Shown: piece after piece, positions 34,337-46,498 of the stretch
Layout of the letters: the number at the start of each line of letters is the position of its first letter
How positions within the stretch are numbered: the first letter of the stretch is position 1
NCBI GenBank assembly: GCA_963576765.1
Contig: OY755211.1
Span: forward strand, 6,700,437-6,764,436
Length of the DNA stretch: 64,000 nucleotides
Origin: Draba incana
Taxonomy: Eukaryota > Streptophyta > Magnoliopsida > Brassicales > Brassicaceae
Reading direction: 5' to 3'
Program-made: the position numbers and the translations under genes
Notes under the pieces: generated by a model
The model's input: the letters and a program-made list of their open reading frames with translations, nothing else
Database searches by the model: none
What the model was told of the DNA's origin: nothing

Positions 34337-34525
34337 TCGTGAATCCGGATAATATTTTTAATATATTTAAAGGGTCCGGATCCGGATCAGGATATCCGGA
34401 TCCTCAAGTTCGGATATCCGGATCCGAATCCGTTTTTGACGGATCCGTGATTTTATTATCCGGATCCGGCCCTCCGGATATCCAGATTTTCGAAACGGAT
34501 CTCGGATCCCGGATAATAATTCCAC
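34337..34525. repeat. CGGATATCCGGATCC-rich block
   Basis: Dense overlapping CCGGAT/ATCCGG words with strong local self-complementarity, starting exactly where the remnant internal region of element 1 stops. It resembles the cores of hAT-like elements with repeated sugar-coated names such as GGATCGG at 1480-1960, but no termini were found. Confidence 0.5.
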
Positions 34526-35321
34526 TTGCTACGTTTTCTACACTGTGATGCGTATAATGTATATATATTAGATATATAAGACCACATAATAGACAGCAAG
34601 CATTCTTAATACGACAATTTAATCCAGTAGGGATTTTCTTAGAGTCGTCTGCCCTTTGATTATGCTCATTATAATTAATACTTTGTTCTAATTGTTTGGA
34701 ATTATTTGGCTAAAAAAGGAAACAAATATTGGATCTCATTTGACTAATCGCAACTACATACAGATCCTCCAATTTTGTTGTCTATATGCGTCAGGTCAAA
34801 TTGATTCGTATTATTATTTTTATTGCATTTTAAATATATGTATAAATTTTAAGATTCACGGACAAGAACACATCCATGCATACTTATCAAAACTAATCTC
34901 GTGAATTGGACTAAATTAGGCCAAAACTATGGTGATTTAAATAAAAAAATTAAAAGCTGTTTATGTGTATTTGTAATAGACCCTAGAATATGTTAAATAT
35001 TCCAACATTTTTGTTGTACTTTATATAATTTTTCTTTTTCCCATCGCTAAATTAATAGTCCACATTCAAAAGAAGTGACTGTGCATGCAGAGATGTTTTT
35101 AAAAAGACAGATTTTTTTTTGTTAAATATACATTGGGTTTTAGGAGCTAGCTAGGTCCTCTTGAAATAATTTCAACAAATAAGAAAATTAAATTCGTTTG
35201 TGACCAAAAAAAAAAAAAAGAAAATTAAATTCGTTGTGATCCACACAAGCTAGTTAAAAATTTAATGAACTCATATAGGAACCACGAATAGATAAATTAA
35301 TAGAAAAAGGGACATTTACCC
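34526..35321. repeat. Continuation of HyPRP copy B 5' flank, plus AT-rich DNA
   Basis: Bases 34590-34680 (TTAATCCAGTAGGGATTT ... GTCTGCCCTTTGATTATG) correspond to 7090-7140 and 54590-54650, upstream of copies A and C. The flank of copy B is thus split by the retrotransposon. The rest has no supported gene. Confidence 0.5.
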
Positions 35322-35843
35322 TAGGCCTGGGCATATAAACCGAAACCGAAAACCGAACCCGAATCTAAACCGAAAAATTAGGTTCGGTTCGGATACGGTT
35401 TTTATCTAAAACCCGAATGGTTTCCATTCCTCTCGGGTTTCGGTTTCGGGTATACCCGCGGTATCCGTGGTTAACCGAATAATCCGAAATTTATATGTCG
35501 TACACAAAAATCCGTGAGTTAATTAGGATTATTTTTTGTTATTTTCGGTTTTGTTCGGGTTTTCCGAATTTATATTCGGTATTTTCGGGTTATTTTCGGT
35601 TTATTCGGGGTTTTCGGATAATTTTTGGTTTGTTCGGTTTTTTAGGGTTCAAAAACCGAATTTCACCGAATCCGAATAAATTTGGGTTAGTTTCGGTTTT
35701 CAATCCCAAAACCGACCCGTACCCGACCCTAACCAAACCGAATCCGAACCGAATTTTGATAAAACCCGAATGGTTTTTATATTCATAAACCCGAAAACCC
35801 AAAAACCGAATTACCCAAATCAAAAACCGAATGCCCATGCCTA
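35322..35843. mobile_element. hAT-type MITE, 522 bp, 8-bp TSD
   Basis: Termini are TAGGCCTGGGCAT and ATGCCCATGCCTA. The flanking octamers ATTTACCC (35314-35321) and ATCTACCC (35844-35851) match at 7 of 8 bases. The interior is packed with CCGAAACCGAA/TTCGGTTTTCGG words, so it folds on itself. Overlapping ORFs on both strands are artefacts of this repeat. Confidence 0.85.
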
Positions 35844-35851
35844 ATCTACCC

Positions 35852-36257
35852 TATAAAAAAGTGTCAAAGAGCACTCATATTTGAAATTCTTAACTACATT
35901 AGAACTTCTATAAAATATTTTTTCGAAAATAAAATGTATATAAACCTTGAATTTTTTTTAGATGTTCCCAAATTTTTATTATCAACAACAAAATATACGA
36001 TTATAATTAAGAAATGCAACTAAGTTTGAGAAATTATATTTACATATAATTTATGGAACCCAAACAAGAAATAATGTTGTGAACATACTCATATTTTAGG
36101 GTGATGCAAAATTATTTGAATTTTCGGAAAATGCTGGTTTAGTGTTTTAAAGTCAATAATAACAATTTGTATTTTCTCCGGAAAGAAAACCATTTGTTTT
36201 TCTCTGGAATGGTAGGACAAAAAAAATTATGTAAGTCAATTAAAAAATTCCTTTTGG
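35852..36257. other. AT-rich intergenic DNA
   Basis: No gene seen. Bases 36145-36257 resemble 2786-2900 (AAAGTCAATAATAACAATTT), part of the duplicated HyPRP 3' flank. Confidence 0.45.
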
Positions 36258-36424
36258 AACTTCTTAAAGAAAAACGAAGAGCAAGAAAAATTAACACGGT
36301 GATATGGACACCTTTATTGTGTATAAACTTATGACTCTGGTATCGTTTTGATAGCCAGATTTTCGCTCCAGTAACGTTCTTTGATAATCGGTTTTTGGCT
36401 CCCACATTCTTTGAATAATCTATT
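36258..36424. repeat. HyPRP-flank module identical to 428-595
   Basis: About 167 bp with no mismatch seen by eye against 428-595, ending in TTTGAATAATCT. The match stops where the truncated copia internal sequence starts (ATTCTATCGG). Confidence 0.85.
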
Positions 36425-36451
36425 CTATCGGTTAAAAGAGCTACCAAAAAC

Positions 36452-39451
36452 TTGAATTGTTATGCAATCTTTGGTCCTAATGATGTTTGTTTTCAGGATA
36501 TTGATATTGGAAAGATAATTGGAGAATGTGGTACCAAAGATGAACTATATGTTCTAGAGGATACTTCACGGAGCTCATCTAGTTCTTTTTCATTTAGTTC
36601 TTGCTTAGGAGTTGCTAATAATGCGATATGGCATGCTAGATTAGGTTACCCTCACTCTCGGGCTTTTGAAATAATGCTTCCCAATGTTTCATTTGATCAT
36701 TTAAGTTGTGAAGCGTGTAATCTTGGAAAACATTGCAAAACTGTATTTTATAAATCGTCTACCATTGATTAAAAATGCTTTGATTTGGTTCATTCGGATG
36801 TTTTGACTTCACCATGCTTATCTAGGGATAATAACAAGTATTTTGTCACCTTTATAGATGAAAAATCAAAATATACATGGGTTACTCTCCTACTATCTAA
36901 AGATCGTGTTATTGATGCATTCATAAATTTTCAAAACTATATTGCTAACCAATACAATGATAAGGTTAAGATCTTTAAAACAGATAATGGAGGAGAGTAT
37001 ACTAGCATCCGGTTCAAGGAACACCTATCTAAGCATGGGATAATTCATCAAACGAGCTGTCCATACACCCCACAGCAAAACGGTGTGTCCGAAAGGAAGA
37101 ATAGACATTTGATGGAGGTCTCACGATCCATGATGTTCCACATGAATGTCCCAAAGAAGTTTTGGGGAGATGCGGTAATGATGGCGTGCTACTTGATCAA
37201 TCGGACCCCTACCAAAGTCCTCGAAGACACTTCACCATTCGAGGTACTTAACAAAACTAAACCTTCTCTTGAACTTCTAAAAGTTTTTGGGTGTGTTTGT
37301 TTTGTCTTAGTGCCTGGGGAATTGAGAACCAAACTAGACGCAAAGAGCACGAGATACATGTTCCTAGGATACTCAACCACACAAAAGGGATATAAGTGTT
37401 ACAAGCCAAGTACAAGGAGGACATTTGTGTCTCGAGAGGTGAAATTCATGGAGAATCAAGGGTACTACGGCACAAAAGATTGGGAAGGCTTGAAGGATTT
37501 AAGCACCTCATCCGATCATAACTCTAACTTAACGTTCCTCCTTCAACATCTTGGGAACCATGAGTCTAGAGAACAAGAAGAGGTGAACACGCCATCTATG
37601 GCATAGGTCGATGCTCAAGATGATCACTCCTCGGCGGTCCAAGAACATGATGAAATTAGAAGTGATTCGGTGGTGGAACAAGATCAAGAAGCGACTACAA
37701 CTCTCGAGGCAACTACCGGAGAAGAAATGGTGGAACCAATCCTTCGAAGAAGTACTAGAATCAAGAAAGATCCCTCTACATGGAAAGAGAAAAGAGTATA
37801 CTATAACTATTCAGCCGTAGCTCACCCAATACAAGCGGTATGTTCTCTCAACCTTTTGCCTTTGAATCATCAAGCATTCCTTGGGAAGATCGATGAACAA
37901 ACTCTTCCCAAGACATATGAAGAGGCGATAGAAAGTGAAGAATGGACGAAAGCGGTTGATGATGAAGTGGGAGCTATGGTAAAGAACCATACATGGGATG
38001 AATCGGACCTCCCCTCCGGGAAAAGAGCGGTAAGCTCCAAGTGGGTGTTCACAATCAAGTACTTGAGTAATGGGAACATTGAGAGATACAAGGCTAGGTT
38101 GGTGGCAAGAGGGTTTACTCAAACCTATGGAGATGATTATACGGATACCTTTGCACCGGTATCCAAGTTAAATACGGTGAGAGTGGTTCTATCGTTGGCT
38201 ACTAACCTAGATTTGGAATTATGGCAAATGGATGTGAAAAATGCGTTTCTACAAGAAGATCTTGAAGAGGAAGTGTATATGACTCCACCACCCGGTTTTG
38301 AAGATATGATCAAACTTGGTAAGGTCTTAAGATTGAGAAAGGGTATCTACGGTCTTAAACAATCTCCAAGGGCTTGGTACAAGAAGCCAAGCTCAATGCT
38401 AAAAGAAAAAGGGTTCAAGAAATCTGAATTGGATCACACTCTTTTCACTCTTCAAGGGCCGAGAGGGATTGTGGTGGTTCTAGTGTACGTGGATGACTTG
38501 ATAGTTTCCGGATGTGACAAGCATGGAATTCAAGAGACGAAAGATTACCTTAAGTCAACATTTGAGATCAAGGACCTTGGGGAACTTAAGTATTTCCTTG
38601 GAATTGAAGTTTGCCGATTCAAGAACGGCCTCCACATCTCTCAACGTAAGTACATCTTAGACTTACTAAAGGAGACCGGGAAATTGAGTGCTAAACCAGC
38701 CAAGACTCCACTAGAAGAAGGCTATAAGGTCGATCGAAAGGGGGAGAAAGAAGATGAGCCGTATGAAGATCCTTCAAGGTGTAGAAGACTAGTTGGTAAG
38801 ATGATCTACCTAACTCTAACACCGGACATTTGCTTTGCGGTGAATCAAGTAAGTCAACATATGAAAGAACCAAATATACACCATTGGAATATGGTAGAAA
38901 GGATACTAAGGTATCTCAAAGGGAGTCTCGGTCAAGGTATTTGGTTGGGAAAAAATGTGAACACCGAGATAGTTGGATATTGTGATGCGGATTGGGTCGG
39001 AGATAGAATTGATAGGAGGTCTACAACCGGCTATTGCACATTCATTGGAGGAAACCTAGTAACTTGGAAGACAAAGAAGCAAAAGGTGGTATCATGTTCT
39101 AGTGCGGAATTCGAGTATAGAGCCATGAGGAAACTCCTGAATGAGCTTACATGGCTAAAAGAGATTCTAAAAGATCTTGGAATTGAGTCTTCTAAGCCGA
39201 TCCTAATGCATTACGATAATCAAGCCGCAATTCACATCGCAACAAATTCGGTGTTTCACGAAAGGACCAAGCACATTGAAGTGGATTGGCACAAGGTCCG
39301 GGAGAAGATAGAACAAGGAGTTACTCTCCCGTGCTACACACGAAGTGAAGATCAATTGGCGGATATCTTCACCAAATCCGCAAGTCTCAAGGTTTGTACT
39401 GACATCTATGGAAAACATATTCACCAATTCCGCAAGTCTCAAGGTTTGTGA
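36452..39451 (+). pseudogene. Copia pol: gag-pre-integrase, integrase, reverse transcriptase, RNase H
   Basis: The frame is open except for TAA at 36770-36772 and TAG at 37604-37606. The zinc-binding pre-integrase part (WHARLGYPHSRAF ... CEACNLGKHCK) is followed by the integrase core (FKTDNGGEYTS, PYTPQQNGVSERKNR), then the reverse transcriptase (SSKWVFTIKYLSNG, RLVARGFTQTYG, DVKNAFLQEDL, YVDDLIVSG), then RNase H (GYCDADWVGD, SCSSAEFEYRAM, YDNQAAIHIA). The C-terminus carries a roughly 52-bp tandem duplication (ACCAA(A/T)TCCGCAAGTCTC) just before the nested insertion. Only two point stops suggest a fairly young copy. The missing 5' half makes it non-autonomous. Confidence 0.92.
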
Positions 39452-41907
39452 TATATCATGGTTTTTACCCAGTTTTATACCATGATATATGTCCGTTTTA
39501 TAGAGTCTTTTGATGTTTTGGAGTCTTTTATGTTTTATCTTAGGAACTGGACCGTCTAGAGCATAAAAGATGTTTACTGGAGGTTTTGGAGCATTCCCGG
39601 AGTAAAGTGGCGAAGATGCAAATTCGGATTAAAGTTTAAGAAGTTGTGTCGAGCGACGGGACTTATTGTGTCGTTCGACACGAGAACTTTTGAAGCAAAA
39701 GATTACGATTTGAAGATTGGTGTCGATCGACACCATCTATGGTGTCGCTCGACACCCTGTTCGTCCAAGCCCAGATTTTCAGCAGAAAAGTCTGTTCGAA
39801 GGCCGAAGTTTCCAGATGTTTACTTTTATGTTTAGGACGGTTCAAGACCTTTATAAATACGTTTTTACAGCCATTGTTTAGGCTTATGCTTTATTCTATT
39901 GAATTGCTTAGACTTATCTTTAATAAAATCATGTTTTCTTCTATGATTATGTCTGAGTAGTTTCTTTGTTAGGTTTAGGGTTTTCAAAGGTGTTTGATGA
40001 GTTGTTGAATCTGATCTGATTGTTAGGATAATATCTTTAGAAGTTCTTCATCTTAACTTGTTCTTATTGCTGATTTTAGCCTCGCGAACTGAAATCTGAT
40101 CTTAGGGTAATTAATAGAAACGACAGTTTTATTGATTCCTTGAACTAGTTTTTAATGAGCAAAATACCTATTCGCAAAGGGATTTGATCTAGGGTTTTGT
40201 GAACAATTGTGCCTGAAATTATTGCTTGTTTAGATTTATAGGATTCGCAACGACAGTTGGTTTTCTAGGATTTAGACATAAAAAATATTCGCAGCGACAG
40301 CTGGTTTGTTTTACTTTCCACTACAAGAAAACAGTCCAGAAGTGACTGCGGTTAGTGACTGCAAAAGTAGTCACTAATATTTGCAACGCTATTGCGACGA
40401 ATTTGCGACTACTTTGCGACGCCGTAAATAAGCGTCGCAAAATTGTCGCTAATTTGCGATGCCAAAACCTGGTCGTAAGAGTGTCGCAAATAAGTGACTA
40501 ATTTGCGACACTTATTTCGAGGTTTTAGGTTAGTCACATATCAGTCACTAATTAGCGACTCGTTTACGACTACTCTATGGGGTCGCAAATATGCGACTAC
40601 TTTGTGACCATCAAAGCAGTCACAGATTAGTGACTACCATAAGAGAGTAACAAAAGCGTCACAAATGTTTAAATGTAGGTAACAATTATTTTTTAAAATT
40701 GGTAGTGACGAATTTGTGACTTTTTAGTGACCATATAGGGTTTAGGGTTTCAAAATAACAATTTTTAAAAAAAAATTGGTAGTGACGAATTTGTGACTCT
40801 TTAGTGACCATATAGGGTTTAGGGTTTCAAAATAACAATTTAAAAAAAAAATTAATAGTGACGAATTTGTGACTCTTTAGTGACTATATAGGGTTTAGGG
40901 TTTTGGATTCTCAAACCTATACTAATGTCACAAAATAGTCACAAATATACCACTATTTTGCGACACATTTGCGACGCATAAGTAAATTTGCGACTGATTA
41001 GTGACTACTTTGCCACTCCATTTTGCATTACTACACATTAAAACCCAAAATGTATGTTTCTATGATTTATAGTTGTATTTAGCTTGTACTAAAGTCAATG
41101 ACAAATTAGCTAAGATGTGGTTTTAGTGAATAAATCAATTTCCAAAAAAATATTTATGTTAGAACATTTATGTACTTTAGCATATAAACACTTAGAAGTT
41201 TTAAAGTAAGTTTATGTAAAGTTGATGTTTTTGTAAATTAGTTTTGTTAGTGGTGGTATAATGGTTATATGAGTTTATTTAGGGTATATGGTTTAGGAAA
41301 ATGGTAGAAAAACAAAATTTGGGTCTAAATGTTTAGGGTTTAGGGATTTGATTTGTGACTAACTTAAAATCGTCACAAATCAGTCACAAATTAGTAACTA
41401 TTTTGCTACTTTTTTGAGACTAATATATAGGCGGGAATTATTTGGGTTTGGTGAAATAAATTGATTTTTTGTGCGGGAATTTACCGTTCCAATTTTTTTT
41501 TTTTTTGACTAAATTAAATTAAATCATCTTTTCTCTGTTTGATTCCTCTGTAATCTCTCTCTCTGTCTGTCCATTCCTTTCACCGAGAGTTTCAGAGAGT
41601 GAAGAAACCCCTTCGATTCTTCATCTCTCAAAACCCTAATTTTCATTATGTCATTTTTCTCTTCTAAACCCATAAATCTTCATCTCTCGTTCTCACAATC
41701 ACTCAATTTCTTCTCTGAGAGATTCACGGAGGGAAGAAATCCAAAACTTTTCGTCGATTGGATTCGTTTTCCTCTTTCGAAACCCAGAAAACCTAGATAT
41801 GCATCTCTCTTTCTCTCAGTCACTCAAATCCCTTTCAATCTTCATCTCTTTTCTTTCAGTCACTCAAACCCAGAAACCCTAATTCTTGCAACTCTTCAGA
41901 TTCTCTA

Positions 41908-42270
41908 ATGGTGAAAGTGGCTTTTCGAGGAAAAGGTTTAAGAGGAGGCGGTTCTGCTTCTGCTTCTGGTGGTAGTGGAAGAGGCGGAGGCGGTTCTGCT
42001 TCTGCTTCTGGTGAAACAAAAAGACTATCAGCTTTTGCTTCCGGTGAAACAAAAAGAGTATCGGCCTCTGCTTCTGGTGGTTTTAGAAGAGGCAGAGGAA
42101 GAGGCGGTGGAAGAAGCGAGGCTCCAGCCGGTGGTTCTGACAGAACCAGAGGAAGAGGTACCGAGAACTACATCCCTCTAAGGGATCTTCCAACTGTTGC
42201 GAGATACGAGGCTCTTTGTCCTCCTCACATTTTCCTCTTATCAAGCCTCGCAATTTCATCATCTTTGTGA
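41908..42270 (+). pseudogene. Captured gene-like ORF, Gly/Ser/Arg-rich N-terminus
   Basis: The ATG at 41908 opens 120 codons: a basic start (MVKVAFRGKG), a run of GGG/SASASGG and RGRGRGG repeats, then ENYIPLRDLPTVARYEALCPP. A candidate intron starts near 42268 (TTTGTGAGTTACA) with acceptor TTGCAG before 42297, and a second exon ends near 42367 (LPSLEAAGIALDLN). The pyrimidine-rich leader 41510-41900 looks like a plant 5' UTR. I do not recognise the donor gene. It lies inside a CACTA and is read as captured sequence; a functional product is not supported. Confidence 0.4.
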
Positions 42271-42741
42271 GTTACATTTTTCAATTTTTGTTGCAGACTG
42301 AGGATGTTCTTCCGAGTTTAGAAGCTGCGGGAATTGCTCTTGATCTTAACCTCCTCTTTTGTCAAAGGTATTTGCCTCTTTCTCTTTCACCTGAGTTTCT
42401 GTTCTTGGATACTTGTTTAATTTTTGAGTGTGAGACCTCAAATTCTCTGTTACTTCTAGTTTAGATTGGGTTTTATGCTTAGCAATATGAAAAACTATTG
42501 AGTTATTAATGTTTCTTTGGTTTTTATTCATCTTAGACTAGAATTAGAACGTAAATGATGATGGATTCGTGAGATTTTGGGACATGAGGATAGATGTAGA
42601 GAGGTTTTCAGGAGTGGGACTTAGAGAATCTTCTGGTACCACCAAATGAAACTGAAAATCGGATTGTGTTTTGATTTGAGAAACTGATGGAACCGTTGGA
42701 GAGTGAGTTTAATCTGTAATGAGCAGCTTCCTCTCATTTCT

Positions 42742-43036
42742 TATCATGGTCCGGATCCTCTTGATCTTCTCTGACCAAGCTTCAGGTCAGTACCTCTCTC
42801 TTCTTTTTCTTCTTTCTTCTTGTTCTTGTCTTGTTCTTGTCTTGTTCGTTGTTGTTCTTGTCTTGTTCTTTGTTGTTCTTGTCTTGCTCATGGTATGTAA
42901 ATTTTCTTACACTTTGTCAATAAACATGATTGGTTAATTAAACATTTGGAATCTGATATGAAATTGCAGGTGGTATTGCTTACGGATTGGATAGGATGGT
43001 GATGATGCTTTGAGGTGCTAGCTCCATAAGAAATTG
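42742..43036 (+). pseudogene. Captured fragment with class II aspartyl-tRNA synthetase motif 3
   Basis: After an acceptor at 42968-42969 the frame reads GGIAYGLDRMVMML, a stop (TGA 43011-43013), then GASSIRN. This matches motif 3 of bacterial/organellar-type aspartyl-tRNA synthetases, which form the ATP site and normally have one Gly where the stop lies. A donor at 42786 (CTTCAG|GTCAGT) gives a 184-bp intron in phase, but the upstream exon (about 42742-42785) does not look like that enzyme, so exons from two sources may be joined. It is a gene fragment carried by a transposon. Confidence 0.6.
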
Positions 43037-43919
43037 AAAAAAGTTTGTATTTTTGTTGTTCTTGTTTTGTTTTTGGTATTTTGAGTGTTTGAGTTCCTTC
43101 TATATGTAACTCTCTTTTGAACAAACTTGATATGTAACTCTTTTTTGGTACTCTTATCTTGTTTTGTCAATCTTTAGCTTGATTACTACTTTGGTTTGTT
43201 TTAATTTAAGTCTTTTTCTTCTTCTATTTTAGTTTCTCAAAACAAACATTTAGATTCAAATTAGTAACAATTTGGTACCAAATCAGTAGCAAAGAATTGA
43301 CTAAACAAGTGACATTTGGTGGCTAATAAGTGACACCATAGAGACTAATTTGTGACCAATTTATATTTTCATAGAGTGACAAAATAGTGGCTATTTCGTC
43401 GCTAATTAGCCACTACCTATATTAGTCTCTCATTAGTCACAAATTTGTGACTACGTTTAATAGACACATATTAGTCGCTAATTAGCGACCCAAAATGATC
43501 GTCACAGATGAGTCGCTAATTAGCGACGGATTTGTGACGCCAAAAATTAGCGACGAGCGTTTTGTGACGACTTATTTTCGTCGCAAAGTAGTTGCAAATG
43601 GGTTATTAGTGACGAATTTGTGACATTTCTGGGAGTGGCTAATGGCCTGTTTTCGTTTAGTGTTCGTGTGCATGTTCATGAACTGAGCTTAATATTCCTA
43701 ACAACTGATTTATCTGTGCCTAGCTTTTCTCTTAATTGATTTACAACCGTTTTTAATTGCTTGTTTACTGCTTTCATAATTATATGCCTAGCATAATCTG
43801 AACCTTAATAATCTATAGTGGTTTCCTAGACTCCCTGTGGATTCGATAACCCTAAGTACTGCAATTGACCTCTTAATTTGAGAGAGTAGGTCTAGGGTAA
43901 ATTTGACCATATCAAATTT

Positions 43920-43937
43920 TGGCGCCGTTGCCGGGGA
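43920..43937 (+). other. Primer-binding site, tRNA-Asp type, element 2
   Basis: TGGCGCCGTTGCCGGGGA, five bases after the 5' LTR, is fully complementary to the 3' end of plant tRNA-Asp as I know it. It marks Athila/Tat-like priming. Confidence 0.88.
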
Positions 43938-44059
43938 GTCAATAGCCATTAGATTACTACTATTAGGATTTTGTCTAGGTCTTTTTATTTCTTGTTTTTA
44001 TTTTTGTTTTCTTTTGTTTTTGTTTTCTTTTTTCTCTCTTTGTTTTGTGTTTCAGGTAC

Positions 44060-46204
44060 ATGCGAAATCGCAATACCAGGAGCGCCCAAGACAAAGAACT
44101 TTTGGAACTCGGACTTGAGGAACTAGCACGTCTAGATCGAACCAACAGAAAAGCGACGAAAGAAGCTAAGAAGATGGTTGCGCCAGTGATGATCTTTCAG
44201 AGAGAAGATGGTTTCTTCGACAGAGAAGGAAACCCGTACAACGAGCTTGGACAGAAGCTCGACGATGATGGGAATGTGATCGTCGAGCAGATCGACGAGG
44301 AACAACAACTACCTCGCGAGGAAGAAGAAGCAGAACAGGCTCGTGTTCGTGAGGAGCAGCTTCGTGTCGAGCGACACAGAGAGGACGTCGCTCGACACGA
44401 ATAAAATATTCAATTCGCTCGACATGCTGATCAGATCGCTCGACGCGATGGAATGCTTGGTGTCGAGCGACAGGAGGCTGGTGTTGCTCGACACCCTGTC
44501 CAGAATCCCACTTTGGCTGATTTTAATCATCCTGAGCAGTTTTACGCGAATCGAGCTGCGATTCGTCCTCCTGCCTTCCAGCGTAATGTCTTCGAGATCA
44601 AGCCAGCGTATTTCTCCTTTGTGGCTCAAGACCCATTCTGTGGTCTTCCTCATGAACACCTCATGGACCATATCGAAAGATTTGAAGATCTTGCCTCCAG
44701 CATCAAGGCTAATGGAGTCTCTGAAGACTACCTGTTCTGTAAGCTCTTCCCGTACTCACTGCATGGGGAAGCCAAACGTTGGCTAAGGATGCTTCCTCCA
44801 GGTTCGCTAACTACATGGGAAGATACAAAGAATGCTTTCCTGAGCAATTTCTTCGATGATGCGAAGTCTAAGGACCTGAGATACAAGATCACCACCTTCA
44901 AACAAGGAGATCAAGAGGCATTCAAGGCTGCGTGGAACATGTTCAAAGGTTATCAGAGGGACTGTCCACACCATGGTTTCAACGAGGTCCAACTGCTTAA
45001 TATCTTCTACAGAGGGATTGCACTACAATACTCTGTGTCTCTGGATGCTGCGAGCAACGGGAATTTCAACACGAATTCTCCAGGGACTGCCACCCTGCTC
45101 ATTGAGAACATTGCAAACAGCACCAGTGCCAAGAACTTGGACAACGAAAGGAGCAAGTCTGGACAGAGCATCAATGGAAATCAGCTTGCTGATGTCATAA
45201 AGAAACTTGACACTATGACTAGTCTTCTAGCTGGGAAGAAGTCAGTCCACTTTGCGCAGGATTCTGAGACTGCAGAAGAAGATGTGAACTACCTTCATCA
45301 GAATGGATTTCAGAAGTACGGCAGTCAGAAGCCCTTCCAAAACGGCTACACCAGAGATTATGGATCATCCTCTTATCAGAAGCCTCCTCCTCCGTCTGCG
45401 ACCACTAAAATGGAATCCATGATGGAGCAGCTTCTAGAGGGACAACAAAAGTTAGTTGTGGATTGGAATAGGAAGTTTGATTCGCTCTACACAAACTTAA
45501 ATAGAAAGATTGAAGCTCTAAGTACTCATGTTAGGAAGCTAGAAGTTCAAGTGGCTCAAACTGCAGAATCTGTCAAGAGACAAGAGGTTTTCTTCCTGTG
45601 AAGACAGACTCTAATCCTAAGAGAGCTTGCAATGCCATTCGGGTGAAGAAAGACGACTATTTTGACGAGTTTGAGGCTATTTTTGGAGCTCCAGAGCCAG
45701 TGTCGATCGACACTGTGGATGAGTGTTGATCGACGCGTGAAGAATTTGCTATATCTGAAATCGAGGCTCTTCTGTCGAGCGACAGAGAGAGTAGTGTCGC
45801 TCGACACGATGAAATCGGCAGCGTCGATCGACAAAGACCCCACGTCGCTCGACACGATGCTCAGGCAGAGATTGTTCATCCGAAAGCTTTTCCATTCGTC
45901 AAGGAATCCGTCCAAAAGCCCAAGCTGCCATTCCCACAGTCTAGGAAGAGCAAACGAGAGGTCGAGGAAGCCATATGCAAGAGGATGATTGAGAAGATTA
46001 TGGTTGAGATGCCTCTTGTGGATGCCATCAACCTTTCTCCTGCGATTCGAAGATACGTCAAGCAAATGGTAGCAAATGGAGTTGGTCTAGAGGAAGGAGC
46101 ACTGCTGACCAGAGATCTCCAAGCGATTCTCCTGAACACGGTTCCGATCTCCAAGAAGAAGAAGAAGGAGATAGTGGTTTCTGCTGAAGTTAGTGCAATG
46201 ATCT
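44060..46204 (+). pseudogene. Gag of gypsy-type element 2
   Basis: Starts MRNRNTRSAQDKELLELG at 44060. TAA at about 44402-44404 interrupts the frame, which continues to 45601 with the Retrotrans_gag core (WLRMLPPGSLTTWEDTKNAF, MFKGYQRDCPHHGFNEVQLL) and a C-terminal coiled coil. A frameshift near 45590 is followed by a tail to 46204 (KPKLPFPQSRKSKREVEEAI, PLVDAINLSPAIRRYVKQM), typical of plant gypsy gag-protease spacers. Codons of the GTGTCGNNCGACAC palindromes read as SxDT, ARHD or VDRQ inside the protein (44340-44500, 45700-45860), so the motif is tolerated in several frames. Homologous to the gag at 31560-33001. Confidence 0.85.
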
Positions 46205-46379
46205 AGAGTAGGATTCCCGTGAAGCTACCTGATTCCCGTTAGAGCCAGCGTCGATCGACAGAGATTCTGCGTCGATCGACAGGAGGTCTGGTGAGACAAG
46301 AAGATTTTCCAGAGAGTGCAGCGTCGATCGACAGGCATTCTGTGTCGATCGACAGACATGCCAGACGAGCCAAAAAAGC

Positions 46380-46450
46380 CCAAATTGAAGATTTCCGTTT
46401 TTTTCGAAGGAATTTCCAGATGTTTACTTTTCTTTTCTAGTCGGTTTGGG

Positions 46451-46498
<48 letters not shown>

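Larger units (their letters stand above)
40319..43662. mobile_element. Non-autonomous CACTA element (3,344 bp) with gene fragments, TSD TTC
   Basis: Termini are CACTACAAGAAAACAG and CTGTTTTCGTTTAGTG. The duplication TTC (40316-40318 and 43663-43665) is confirmed by the uninterrupted sister LTR (TTTTACTTTCGTGTGC at 50222). Subterminal DNA is filled with GTGACTAATTTGCGAC-type words, unlike the CGGAAATCTGTC words of the 18411 element, so it is a different CACTA subfamily. No transposase is present. The middle (about 41500-43100) is gene-like, with exons and introns. Confidence 0.95.
39449..43914 (+). repeat. 5' LTR of gypsy-type element 2, split by a CACTA
   Basis: Starts TGATATATCATGG, ends ACCATATCA. 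Without the 3,347-bp insertion it is about 1,119 bp against 1,100 bp for the 3' LTR. The two LTRs differ by scattered substitutions and a few small indels near the right end, so the insertion is moderately recent. Confidence 0.9.

Noticed and set aside
35495..35838. ORFs on both strands with YFRFIRGF / NPNKFGLV text
   Set aside because: Translated CCGAAACC/GGTTTCGG repeats of the hAT MITE.
44343..44786. ORF of 147 codons in a second frame over gag
   Set aside because: Alternative frame over the palindrome cluster and gag core; the gag frame has the domain homology.
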